Below, piece after piece: positions 37,481-44,992 of a DNA stretch of 64,000 nucleotides (positions are counted from its first letter, which is position 1; the number at the start of each line of letters is the position of its first letter). The stretch covers positions 3,512,501-3,576,500 of the forward strand of contig NZ_BQYI01000001.1 of NCBI RefSeq assembly GCF_027923405.1, written 5' to 3'. The notes under the pieces were generated by a model. The model did no database searches and was not told the origin of the DNA. It saw nothing but the letters and a program-made list of their open reading frames with translations. Source of the stretch: Paenibacillus sp. YYML68 (GTDB lineage: Bacteria; Bacillota; Bacilli; Paenibacillales; NBRC-103111). The translations under genes were made by a program, and so were the position numbers.

Positions 37481-38962
37481 TTATTTCGCTACAATATCTG
37501 CGTTCGTACGTGGCAGCAGCTCAATCGTCGAATTGTATACAGAGCTCACACCGACCATATCGAACTTGCTCGAGGACGACTTCGGCAAGGCTTGCAGATG
37601 AGCCTTCATGCTGCTGCCTGCCTGTGCGTACACGACCAGATCATTCGTGCCGTCCGTGACGATCACTCCGCCAGCTCCTGTGTTATAGTCGGCCTTCACC
37701 CATACGTTCTCGACCTTCACGAGGCTGCCTTCGTTCGCTTCGCCTACGAGATTCACAGCTGTTACTGCCGGCTGCGGCGTTGGGATCGTATTGCTCGATT
37801 GCACCTCGATCGAGCTCAGCTCGAGCTCCAGATCGTTGTTGTAGTTCTTAACCGTACCTGTCACGATAACCTCTTGTCCAGCGGTCAGCGTGCCGATGCC
37901 GCTAGGCTGGTACATGCGAATACCGGCCGTGGCATCCTGAATCCAGGCGTTATGGCTTCCGAGCACAGCTGTCACCTCTCCGCGCACAGCTACGATCGAT
38001 CCGATCGCAGCCGAGCGTACGCTCGACAGACTCGCGGACAGCTGAGGTGCTGTCGTGAAGGACCACTTCTTCAAGCCGTTGCCATTGTTGAATGTTGCAT
38101 CGTCCAGCACGTATCCCGCAGGCATCGTCACCTCATACTTCTTGCCTGGCTGCAGGTCGTTCAGGCTGACTTGAAGCGTTGAACCTGTGATAGCGACTTC
38201 TGGGGCCTCTACATCGATTGTCGCGAAAGTTAGTGAATCCGTCACATTCACTACAGTCAGAACACCTTCACCGACTGTAATATCCTTGTCGAAGGTCACC
38301 GTCAGATCGGAGCCTATCGGCACATTCACCGCACCCTCAGCCGGGGATACCGTCTGTACGATCGGCGCATTCGACGTCTGTCCAGGCAACGGGGACCAAG
38401 CGTACGCTTGTACGTTGCTAGTAACTGCCAGCCAATCTGCAGCTGCATCCGTATCCGTCGCTGTCTGACGCTCGAACGACGTACCGCTCGTTGAGGAGCT
38501 GTTGATGCTGAAGCCTTCTACGGTGTTCGGTGTGCCCCACGCGATACCGTCTACCAAGGCGTTCGAGGCGTTGATCAGATCAATACGATCGCTGCTGCCT
38601 GCGAAGTTGAAGCTACCGCCTGTCAGTGCCGCTACACCCTTCGCAGCCGAGCCGGAATTGCCCGCTGTCTTCTCGATCACGAGCAGTGAGCTCGCAGGCA
38701 TCTTCGTTCCCGATGGGAAGTACCACTTCGCCTGAGCGTTGCCCGAACCGCTGTAATCCTGTAACGCCCAGCCGCTCAGATCCGCTTCGGTCGATCCGAC
38801 GTTAGCGAGTGCCACCCACTCGTCACCGTTAGCTGTTGCATTATATACTTCTACAATCATCACGCTCGTGGATGCGGCTTGCGCTTGCGGAGCTATAGCG
38901 GACATGCTTACGATCATACCTGCACCTAATACAGTCGTTGCAATCGTACGGAACCATTTCAT
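37481..38962 (-). CDS. Secreted lamin-tail / Ig / OB-fold protein
   Basis: 493 residues. Signal peptide 1-29 (ending APQAQA), lamin-tail domain about 31-190 (VMIVEVYNATANGDEWVALANVG, ADLSGWALQDYSG), a Big_5-like Ig about 197-315 (TVSPAEGAVNVPIGSDLTVTFDKDI) and an OB-fold pair about 325-493 (VRGEVTAVLGSHNAWIQDATAG, VKVENVWVKADYNTGAGGVIV). No catalytic motif is visible. The same lamin-tail type occurs in the scaffold gene and the same OB pair in the nuclease, so the three genes form one functional set. It may bind nucleic acid or wall polymer. AAGGAGAG lies before the ATG. It is the first gene of the operon. Confidence 0.8.
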   Translation of the reverse strand: MKWFRTIATTVLGAGMIVSMSAIAPQAQAASTSVMIVEVYNATANGDEWVALANVGSTEADLSGWALQDYSGSGNAQAKWYFPSGTKMPASSLLVIEKTAGNSGSAAKGVAALTGGSFNFAGSSDRIDLINASNALVDGIAWGTPNTVEGFSINSSSTSGTSFERQTATDTDAAADWLAVTSNVQAYAWSPLPGQTSNAPIVQTVSPAEGAVNVPIGSDLTVTFDKDITVGEGVLTVVNVTDSLTFATIDVEAPEVAITGSTLQVSLNDLQPGKKYEVTMPAGYVLDDATFNNGNGLKKWSFTTAPQLSASLSSVRSAAIGSIVAVRGEVTAVLGSHNAWIQDATAGIRMYQPSGIGTLTAGQEVIVTGTVKNYNNDLELELSSIEVQSSNTIPTPQPAVTAVNLVGEANEGSLVKVENVWVKADYNTGAGGVIVTDGTNDLVVYAQAGSSMKAHLQALPKSSSSKFDMVGVSSVYNSTIELLPRTNADIVAK

Positions 38963-39325
38963 GATTTCTTCTCTCCTTATATTTGAGATAGAGATGGAAT
39001 ACAGAATACATCCGATACTGGCATATGCGACGGGTTATGACGAGATACGATTCGACAGTGCTATAAGACTGCGTGTTACACCTTCCGACAACACCACTGC
39101 GTTAGCGAGGCGCCCCTCCTCTCGGCCAGACGCACAGCATGCTTGTCCAGACTCTCCACTCCCTGAACAGTCACTGCGCTCTTCGTGAATAATCCGAGCT
39201 CACCTCGGATGCCGTACAAAAAAAAATCCCCGGACACGACCAAATAAGCTTGGCCGTCCCGAGGACCTCATTGTACCAACAGTGACAGTATACCACTTGT
39301 AATCCCAACATTTGTTAAGCGTGCA
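38963..39325. other. Gap between the lamin-tail operon and the zinc-ribbon gene
   Basis: It contains the terminator of the zinc-ribbon gene (39222-39275) and the leader of the lamin-tail operon. I find no convincing -35/-10 pair and no gene; the region 39040-39200 is featureless at this resolution. Confidence 0.5.
39222..39275 (-). terminator. Terminator of the zinc-ribbon gene
   Basis: Minus strand stem GGTCCTCGGGACGGCCAAG / TTGGTCGTGTCCGGGGAT with mismatches, followed by nine T. It lies about 50 bp after the stop codon of the 83-residue gene. Confidence 0.8.
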
Positions 39326-39577
39326 TCAGCTAGATTTAAAGGTATTGTTGTTGTTTGTGAAACATTTTGTATCATTTTCAACATAATTGTCGTTACCTGT
39401 AGCATTAATCACCATACGAAGCGGCAAAGGAGCGAATGACTTGCACTGTGGACAAAGCCCGAACACGTCACCGTTATCGGGAGAGACAAGAATGACACGA
39501 GCACGAATTCGGAGCATTCCTTCTTCCTGGACATCGAGCAATGTCCGATCGCATGTACTGCAGGTATGATGAAGCAT
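39326..39577 (-). CDS. Small zinc-ribbon-like protein
   Basis: 83 residues with two CxxC knuckles (TCSTCDR at the N-terminus and GLCPQCKS near residue 42), the spacing of a zinc ribbon. The C-terminus is Asn-rich and polar. GGAGG lies 12 nt before the ATG and a strong terminator follows, which supports a real gene. No family is recognised; a small regulatory or phage-like zinc protein is possible. Confidence 0.65.
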   Translation of the reverse strand: MLHHTCSTCDRTLLDVQEEGMLRIRARVILVSPDNGDVFGLCPQCKSFAPLPLRMVINATGNDNYVENDTKCFTNNNNTFKSS

Positions 39578-39684
39578 GATTCAGGCGAACCTCCAATACT
39601 ACTATTTTATAACAATAGAATATACTGTAAATTAAACACGAATTTGTCATAGAGATGTTAACTGCAAGTGAAGTTATTGTAAAA

Positions 39685-39712
39685 GAGAAAAACAGCCCTC
39701 GAAGAGGCTGTC
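39685..39712 (-). terminator. Terminator of the MFS transporter gene
   Basis: Minus strand ACAGCC-TCTTCGAG-GGCTGT followed by TTTTCTCTTTT, about 60 bp after the transporter stop. Confidence 0.85.
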
Positions 39713-39772
39713 CATATGAGCTTATTCGCAGTAATGATCACTCAAGCGCTGCTGTGCGGCTTAACTGCCCAA

Positions 39773-40969
39773 CTATCCATCCGCACGTCTACGCATGGAA
39801 CGCTCCATGCGATGCAGCCGGAGCGCGAGCTTGAATGTGATTCCAAAGACGAGCAGCGAGCCTGCCACTACCCCCGGCCACCGATCCGACTGCCAAAACA
39901 GTCCTAAGTAGTAGGTGCCCAAGCTGCCCCCTATATAATAGAAGAACAAGTACAAGCTTGCTGCGCTCGCCTTCGCATGCTGTGCCCTGGCGTTGACCCA
40001 GCTCGCCGAGGCGGAATGAGCGAAGAACGCCCCGAAGCATTGCAGCACGAGACCGAGCAAGATGACCGGCACCGCACCTAGCAATGTAAGAAGCAAGCCG
40101 ATGGCAAACACGGCGATCCCTGCCATCATACAGCGTGCCTTCCCCCAGCGGTCGGACACCTGACCTGAGAGCACCGAGCCGAGCGTACCGGCCAGATAAG
40201 CGAAGAACAATAAGCCGATCGCTGTAGCCGACAGCCAGTACGGCTCCCCGCTCAGCAGGAACGTCAAGTAGTTGAACGAGCCGATGAAGATGAAGAAATG
40301 CAGTCCGCCGATAACCATCCCGATCAGCAGCACCGGATTGCGCACATGCCCGAGCAAGGCGCGTCCCGCCGACATGAAGCGGAGCGGTGTCGGATGGAAC
40401 TGGCGAGAGGCAGGCAGCAGCCAAATGAACAGCGCAAGCAGCACGATCGCCAGCGTGCCCATACATAAGAAGGATGCGCGCCAACCGTAATGATCAGCAA
40501 TGATGCCGCTCAAGATTCGTCCGCTCATTCCCCCGATCGTATTGGCGCCGATGTTGATGCCCATCGATACACTAAGCGCCTTAGCGGAAAATTCCTCGCT
40601 CATATAAGCCATCGCGAGCGCAGGAATGCCGGCAAGGCACAGCCCCTGAACCGCTCTCAAGCCTATGAGCAGCGAGTAATCGCTCACATAGGCTGTCAGC
40701 AGCGTCGAGACGGTGCCTCCAGCCATGCACAGCACCATGAGCGGCTTCCGTCCGTACGCATCCGATATCGGACCATAGAGCAGCATCGCTACGCTGATGC
40801 ACATCATGACGATCGAGATCGACAGGCTGGCCGCTTCCTCACTTAATTGAAACTCAGAGGCGAATATAGGCAGCAGCGGCTGTGTCAAGTATACAATGGT
40901 AAACACGAGAAACGACCCCATGCTAAGTGCAGCGGTCGCCCTCCAATAAGCCGGTGTGCCGTAATCCAT
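39773..40969 (-). CDS. MFS transporter, YnfM/arabinose-efflux-like
   Basis: 398 residues with twelve predicted membrane helices and the MFS loop motif GPISDAYGRKPLMVL between helices 2 and 3, repeated in weaker form as GQVSDRWGKARCMMA in the second half. AAAGGAG lies 10 nt before the ATG. Probably a proton-coupled drug or metabolite exporter; the substrate cannot be inferred from neighbours. Monocistronic with its own terminator. Confidence 0.9.
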   Translation of the reverse strand: MDYGTPAYWRATAALSMGSFLVFTIVYLTQPLLPIFASEFQLSEEAASLSISIVMMCISVAMLLYGPISDAYGRKPLMVLCMAGGTVSTLLTAYVSDYSLLIGLRAVQGLCLAGIPALAMAYMSEEFSAKALSVSMGINIGANTIGGMSGRILSGIIADHYGWRASFLCMGTLAIVLLALFIWLLPASRQFHPTPLRFMSAGRALLGHVRNPVLLIGMVIGGLHFFIFIGSFNYLTFLLSGEPYWLSATAIGLLFFAYLAGTLGSVLSGQVSDRWGKARCMMAGIAVFAIGLLLTLLGAVPVILLGLVLQCFGAFFAHSASASWVNARAQHAKASAASLYLFFYYIGGSLGTYYLGLFWQSDRWPGVVAGSLLVFGITFKLALRLHRMERSMRRRADG

Positions 40970-41150
40970 ATCGCTCGATCTCCTTTAGATGCGGACGGCA
41001 GCTCTGGAAGCAGCTGGCTGCTACAGCAGCCAGCCTACTTAGAGCAGTCGCAGTCTGCGACACAGCTTCATCGTGCACAGCTCACTGACTGCGGCACATG
41101 CTTCATCGTGCACGTCTGTCAGCCATGCTACTATCCCGTACTAGCCCGTA

Positions 41151-42671
41151 CTATCCCGCAATGTCCGCATCCTCGCCAACAGCTGCCTTCACTTGCTTCT
41201 TCGTACGACGAATGAGCACGATCGAGACGACGAGCAGCACGAGCGCGAGCGCGAAGATCGACAGCGCGATCGGACGGGTCGCGAAGATCGCGAAGCTACC
41301 TCCCGACATGGACAGCGTCTGCACGAACGACTGCTCCATCATCGGTCCGAGAATGAAGCATAGAATGAACGGAACGACGGGCCAGCGGTACTTATTCAGC
41401 ACGTATCCAACGACACCGAAGATCAACGCCATCAAGACGTCGAACAAGCTGTTACGGAGCGTGTACGTACCGATAATGCTCAAGATCAGAATGATCGGCG
41501 CGATGATGCCGTACGGCACACGAGTCAGCTTCGCCCATAGGCCGACGAGCGGCAAATTCAGCACGAGCAGCATGACGTTGCCGATGAACATACTCGCAAT
41601 AACGGTCCAGACGAAGCCGCCGTTCTGCTCGAACAAGACAGGACCCGGCTGCAGGCCGTAGATCATTAGTCCCGCGAGCAAGATTGCGAGCGGAGGCGAG
41701 CTTGGAATGCCTAGCGCGAACAGCGGGATGAAGCCTGAGGAGCTTGTCGCATTGTTCGCCGCTTCTGGTGCAGCGACGCCTTCGATCGCGCCTTTGCCGA
41801 ACCGCTCCGGCGTCTTCGACACCTTGCGCTCGAGATCGTAGGCGAGGAACGTCGTGACCGCTGTCGAGCAGCCCGGCAGTAGGCCGAGCACGAAGCCGAG
41901 CAGACCGCCGCGCGCGATGGCGCCGGTGCTCTGCTTCAGCTCGGAGGCGTTCGGGTACGGGTTCGAGATTTTACCAATCGCAATCGTCCCCTTATTCTCC
42001 TCCATCCCCTTGAACACTTCCGCAATCGCGAACAAGCCGATAATGACGCTGATCATATCGATGCCGGCCATCAACGCATCGCTGCCGAACGTGAAGCGCA
42101 TCTGTCCACCGGACGGCCCCATACCCATCATCGCGAACAAGTAGCCGAGCAAGCCCATGATCAAGCCCTTGATAATCGAGTTGCCTGCGAGATTAACGAT
42201 AACCGTCAACGCCAGCACCATGAGTGCAAAATATTCCGGCGGCCCGAACTTGAGCGCCTGATCGGCCAGCACCGGAGCGAAGAACACAAGACCGACCACA
42301 CCGAGCAAGCCGGCTGCGAATGAAGCGATAGCCGCTATACCGAGCGCCGCTCCCCCTCTCCCTTTCTTGGCAAGCGGATAGCCATCGAGACACGTCGGAA
42401 CCGACGATACCTCACCCGGTATATTGAGCAAGATCGCAGTAGTCGATCCTCCGTACATCGCTCCGTAATAGATTCCCGCCAGCATAATAATACCCTGGAT
42501 CGGTCCGAGCACCGTGGTCAGCGGCAGCAGGATCGCTATCGCCGACGTCGGCCCGAGACCGGGCAGCATGCCGACGAGCGTTCCGACGAGTGCGCCGAGC
42601 ACAGCCATCGCAATATTCATCGGCGTCAGCGCTTCGCCGAAGCCTGTTAATAGCATCGATAACGCTTCCAT
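41151..42671 (-). CDS. tctA: Tripartite tricarboxylate transporter, large membrane subunit
   Basis: About 506 residues with some twelve helices. TctA signatures include GTLVGMLPGLGPTSAIAILLPLT, GIYYGAMYGGSTTAILLNIPGE, the duplicated GLLPGCSTAVTTFLAYDLE, and APEAANNATSSSGFIPLFALGIPSSPPLAILLAG. The start at 42671 (MEALSML) places GGGGGG 9 nt upstream; the in-frame ATG at 42680 would touch that site. It carries carboxylates across the membrane with TctB and the lipoprotein TctC. The ligand is unknown. Confidence 0.93.
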   Translation of the reverse strand: MEALSMLLTGFGEALTPMNIAMAVLGALVGTLVGMLPGLGPTSAIAILLPLTTVLGPIQGIIMLAGIYYGAMYGGSTTAILLNIPGEVSSVPTCLDGYPLAKKGRGGAALGIAAIASFAAGLLGVVGLVFFAPVLADQALKFGPPEYFALMVLALTVIVNLAGNSIIKGLIMGLLGYLFAMMGMGPSGGQMRFTFGSDALMAGIDMISVIIGLFAIAEVFKGMEENKGTIAIGKISNPYPNASELKQSTGAIARGGLLGFVLGLLPGCSTAVTTFLAYDLERKVSKTPERFGKGAIEGVAAPEAANNATSSSGFIPLFALGIPSSPPLAILLAGLMIYGLQPGPVLFEQNGGFVWTVIASMFIGNVMLLVLNLPLVGLWAKLTRVPYGIIAPIILILSIIGTYTLRNSLFDVLMALIFGVVGYVLNKYRWPVVPFILCFILGPMMEQSFVQTLSMSGGSFAIFATRPIALSIFALALVLLVVSIVLIRRTKKQVKAAVGEDADIAG

Positions 42672-42689
42672 GACTTCCATCCCCCCGTC

Positions 42690-43136
42690 TTATCGTTGTA
42701 ATATCCCCTTGGGGAACGGCATTGCGAGCCAATATATGAAGATCAAGTAGAAGACCGCGGTCAGCAGAGCGCCGAACATGGCAGCCTTGCCGAGGCGAAA
42801 CGGCCCCATTACCTTGAACAGTCCTGTCGCGATCAGCAATGTACTCAACACGTATCCAAGCACCTGAATCAACACCCAATACACGAACAGCATCCCGAAT
42901 GCGGTGAGCATCGGCAGGAACGACTTCCGTTCCGGGAACTCGACTGAGAATTTCTCACCCTTGATGACAAATGCTAGAAGCAGGCCAAGCACAACGAGCA
43001 GCCCCCCGACAAGCGCGGGCAATACATGATCACCGACTAACGTGTCCATTCGACTCGGGTACAGTCGCACGGCCTCCGAGATTGCAACGCTTCCAAACAT
43101 GATGCTGATAATGCCGCCAATGCGGTCCGCGAGCAT
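42690..43136 (-). CDS. tctB: Tripartite tricarboxylate transporter, small membrane subunit
   Basis: 148 residues with four predicted helices, the typical TctB size and layout. AAAGGAGG precedes the ATG. It lies between tctC and tctA in the usual C-B-A order, 19 bp before the tctA reading frame. Confidence 0.88.
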   Translation of the reverse strand: MLADRIGGIISIMFGSVAISEAVRLYPSRMDTLVGDHVLPALVGGLLVVLGLLLAFVIKGEKFSVEFPERKSFLPMLTAFGMLFVYWVLIQVLGYVLSTLLIATGLFKVMGPFRLGKAAMFGALLTAVFYLIFIYWLAMPFPKGILQR

Positions 43137-43233
43137 ATGCAGCTCCTCCTTTCGATTGACAATGCGAACGAGTCACAAGGTGCCTTGAACGCGATGGATG
43201 TGTACATGTGATCGTACTTCAGAGCTCGAACGT

Positions 43234-43282
43234 GCGGGAAGAAAGGACACGCCTTGCGTATCCTCCCTTCCGCCGTTCCCGC
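43234..43282. other. Intercistronic stem-loop between tctC and tctB
   Basis: Outer arms GCGGGAA / TTCCCGC enclose an inner stem GGACACGC / GCGTATCC. No T-run follows on the minus strand. It sits in the 257-bp gap after tctC beside three imperfect 13-bp repeats (AGGACAAGGTGTT type, about 43291-43330). It could protect the tctC mRNA 3' end so that binding protein is made in excess. Confidence 0.6.
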
Positions 43283-43393
43283 TCTGTTACAGGGACCGCT
43301 TTACCCTGTCCTAACACCTTATCCTAACACCTTGTCCTGACCTAATCATGACCTTGCATCTGCTGCAGGCGCCGTAGCTAACGGCTGAGCTGC

Positions 43394-44422
43394 CTACTTC
43401 AGCAGATTCTTCTTGTTGACGATGTCCGAGAAGCGAGTAACCTCTTCCTTCACATGCTTGGCATAATCGGCAGAGTTCTGGAAAATACCTTGAACGTTCA
43501 TCGACTTCAGCTTCTCTTGGAACGCAGGGTCCTTATGCATCTTGTCGATCGTCGTCTCCCACTTCTTCACGACATGATCCGGTACGCCAGCAGGCATCGA
43601 GACGCCAACCCAGAACGAAGCGGTAATGCCCTTAATGCCTTGCTCCTCCATCGTCGGCACGTCCGGGAAGTACGGGCTTCTCTTGTCGGAGGCTACGCCG
43701 AGAATCTTAAGCTTGCCAGCCTTGACGAGGTTCGCCGCTTCACTCACGCCCTGTACGCCGAGCACGATGTGTCCGCCCGCTACCTTCGGCAGCGCGTCGC
43801 CGGAGCCGTTCGTGACGACTAGCTTCGCCTTCGAGTACTCAACACCGATGCTGTCCATCCACTGGATAACACCGAACGAAGCGATCGCTGTCGGACCGTT
43901 GCTCGCGAACGTCAGCTGGTCTGGATTTTTCTTCACCCATTCGCTGAACTCCTTCATATCCTTCCACGGCGCATCCGCCTTCACGATATAAGCGAGCGGG
44001 TCATTCGTCGTTCTGGCGATGAACTGGTAATCGTCCATTGTGAATGGCAGGTTCTTGTTGCCTGCGAACAGTCCGGATACCGCCGAGACGCTCTGCACCG
44101 CTACTGAGTAGCCGTCCTTCGTGCCTTGCTTCAGCACCGCCTGCGTGCCTGTCGCACCGCCTGCGCCCGGCTTGTTCACGACGACGACCGCTTGTCCCCA
44201 TTCTTTATTCAAGTAATCGCTCATCGCGCGTGCATATAGGTCAGTTCCGCCGCCTGCTGCGAACGGTACCGTCACTTCGATCTGCTTCGTTGGGTATTTC
44301 GGCTCTTCCTTCGCTGGTGCAGATGCCGTACCGCCGCCTCCGTCCGTCTTCGCGCCACAGCCAATTGCTGTCCCTGCAAGCAATACAACCGCTAACAATC
44401 CGCCAACTACGTTCTTTTTCAT
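43394..44422 (-). CDS. tctC: Tripartite tricarboxylate receptor lipoprotein (BUG family)
   Basis: 342-residue extracytoplasmic solute receptor. Lipobox TAIGC (Cys22), then IEVTVPFAAGGGTDLYARAMSDYLNKEWGQAVVVVNKPGAGGATGTQAV, the classical BUG opening. ATAGGGGG lies before the ATG. It is the first gene of tctCBA and is preceded by a promoter and a perfect cre box, so the transporter should be catabolite-controlled. No tctDE sensor pair is adjacent. Confidence 0.93.
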   Translation of the reverse strand: MKKNVVGGLLAVVLLAGTAIGCGAKTDGGGGTASAPAKEEPKYPTKQIEVTVPFAAGGGTDLYARAMSDYLNKEWGQAVVVVNKPGAGGATGTQAVLKQGTKDGYSVAVQSVSAVSGLFAGNKNLPFTMDDYQFIARTTNDPLAYIVKADAPWKDMKEFSEWVKKNPDQLTFASNGPTAIASFGVIQWMDSIGVEYSKAKLVVTNGSGDALPKVAGGHIVLGVQGVSEAANLVKAGKLKILGVASDKRSPYFPDVPTMEEQGIKGITASFWVGVSMPAGVPDHVVKKWETTIDKMHKDPAFQEKLKSMNVQGIFQNSADYAKHVKEEVTRFSDIVNKKNLLK

Positions 44423-44465
44423 GTTCGTATCCCCCTATGAGTTGTGTCAGATTTATGAGTTGGTG

Positions 44466-44480
44466 AGTAAGCGCTTCCAA
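44466..44480. promoter_or_regulatory. cre box upstream of tctCBA
   Basis: The minus strand reads TTGGAAGCGCTTACT, a full match to WTGNAANCGNWNNCW, about 45 bp before the tctC start and downstream of the predicted promoter, where CcpA would act as a roadblock. Confidence 0.7.
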
Positions 44481-44493
44481 CGTTCATAGCTCT

Positions 44494-44521
44494 ATTCTAA
44501 TTACTTTCATGAGAAATACAA
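44494..44521 (-). promoter_or_regulatory. Putative promoter of tctCBA
   Basis: Minus strand TTGTAT (44516-44521) and TAGAAT (44494-44499) with a 16-bp spacer, just upstream of the cre box. Confidence 0.5.
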
Positions 44522-44855
44522 TCAATTGGTCTTTTTGTTTGTTTTGATCGTTTTGGTCGATGAGAAGGGTCGAGGTATGGTACATATAGCAGAGGGCCGG
44601 AGGTGTTTGTTGAGATTCGAGCACCGGCGGCGCTGACCATTAGGATGGACCGAATACTCATATTCGCAAGGGTACGCTTTAAGTGATCAACAACCCAGTT
44701 TACTTGATTAGCGTCACCTCTGTCCGTTACGTTACTGTCCACAACCCTCCGCTACTGTCCGTCACCTATTGCAGCGAATGGGCCTGTGCCTGATGGTGCA
44801 ACGAGTGGGGTACTTCTACAGGTCTACAGCGCATAATTACCGACGTCCATCGTTT

Positions 44856-44897
44856 ATAAAAAAACCGGCTGCAGCACGTATGTGCAACAACCGATTC
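44856..44897 (-). terminator. Terminator of the glucosidase operon
   Basis: Minus strand stem CGGTTGTTGCAC / GTGCTGCAGCCGG with few mismatches followed by seven T, about 95 bp after the stop of the 607-residue glucosidase. Confidence 0.75.
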
Positions 44898-44992
44898 TAT
44901 ATGCTTGTTCGTGAGTTCGCCAACGCCGGATCACGCACCTAGATCTCCTTAGCACCATCGCTTAATTACGCTGATGTCTGCCCAGTGGATCA

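Larger units (their letters stand above)
44423..44992. other. Gap between tctC and the glucosidase operon
   Basis: 570 bp with the tctC promoter and cre box at one end and the glucosidase terminator (44856-44897) at the other. The middle contains a possible 81-codon minus-strand reading frame (44497-44742) without ribosome site or recognisable similarity; I do not call it. Confidence 0.6.

Noticed and set aside
41065-41120. 13-bp direct repeat CTTCATCGTGCAC after tctA
   Set aside because: Two copies in a short GC-rich gap with no symmetry or flanking features; probably chance or slippage.
44497-44742. 81-codon minus-strand frame between tctC and the glucosidases
   Set aside because: It overlaps the predicted tctC promoter, lacks a ribosome site and shows no recognisable domain.
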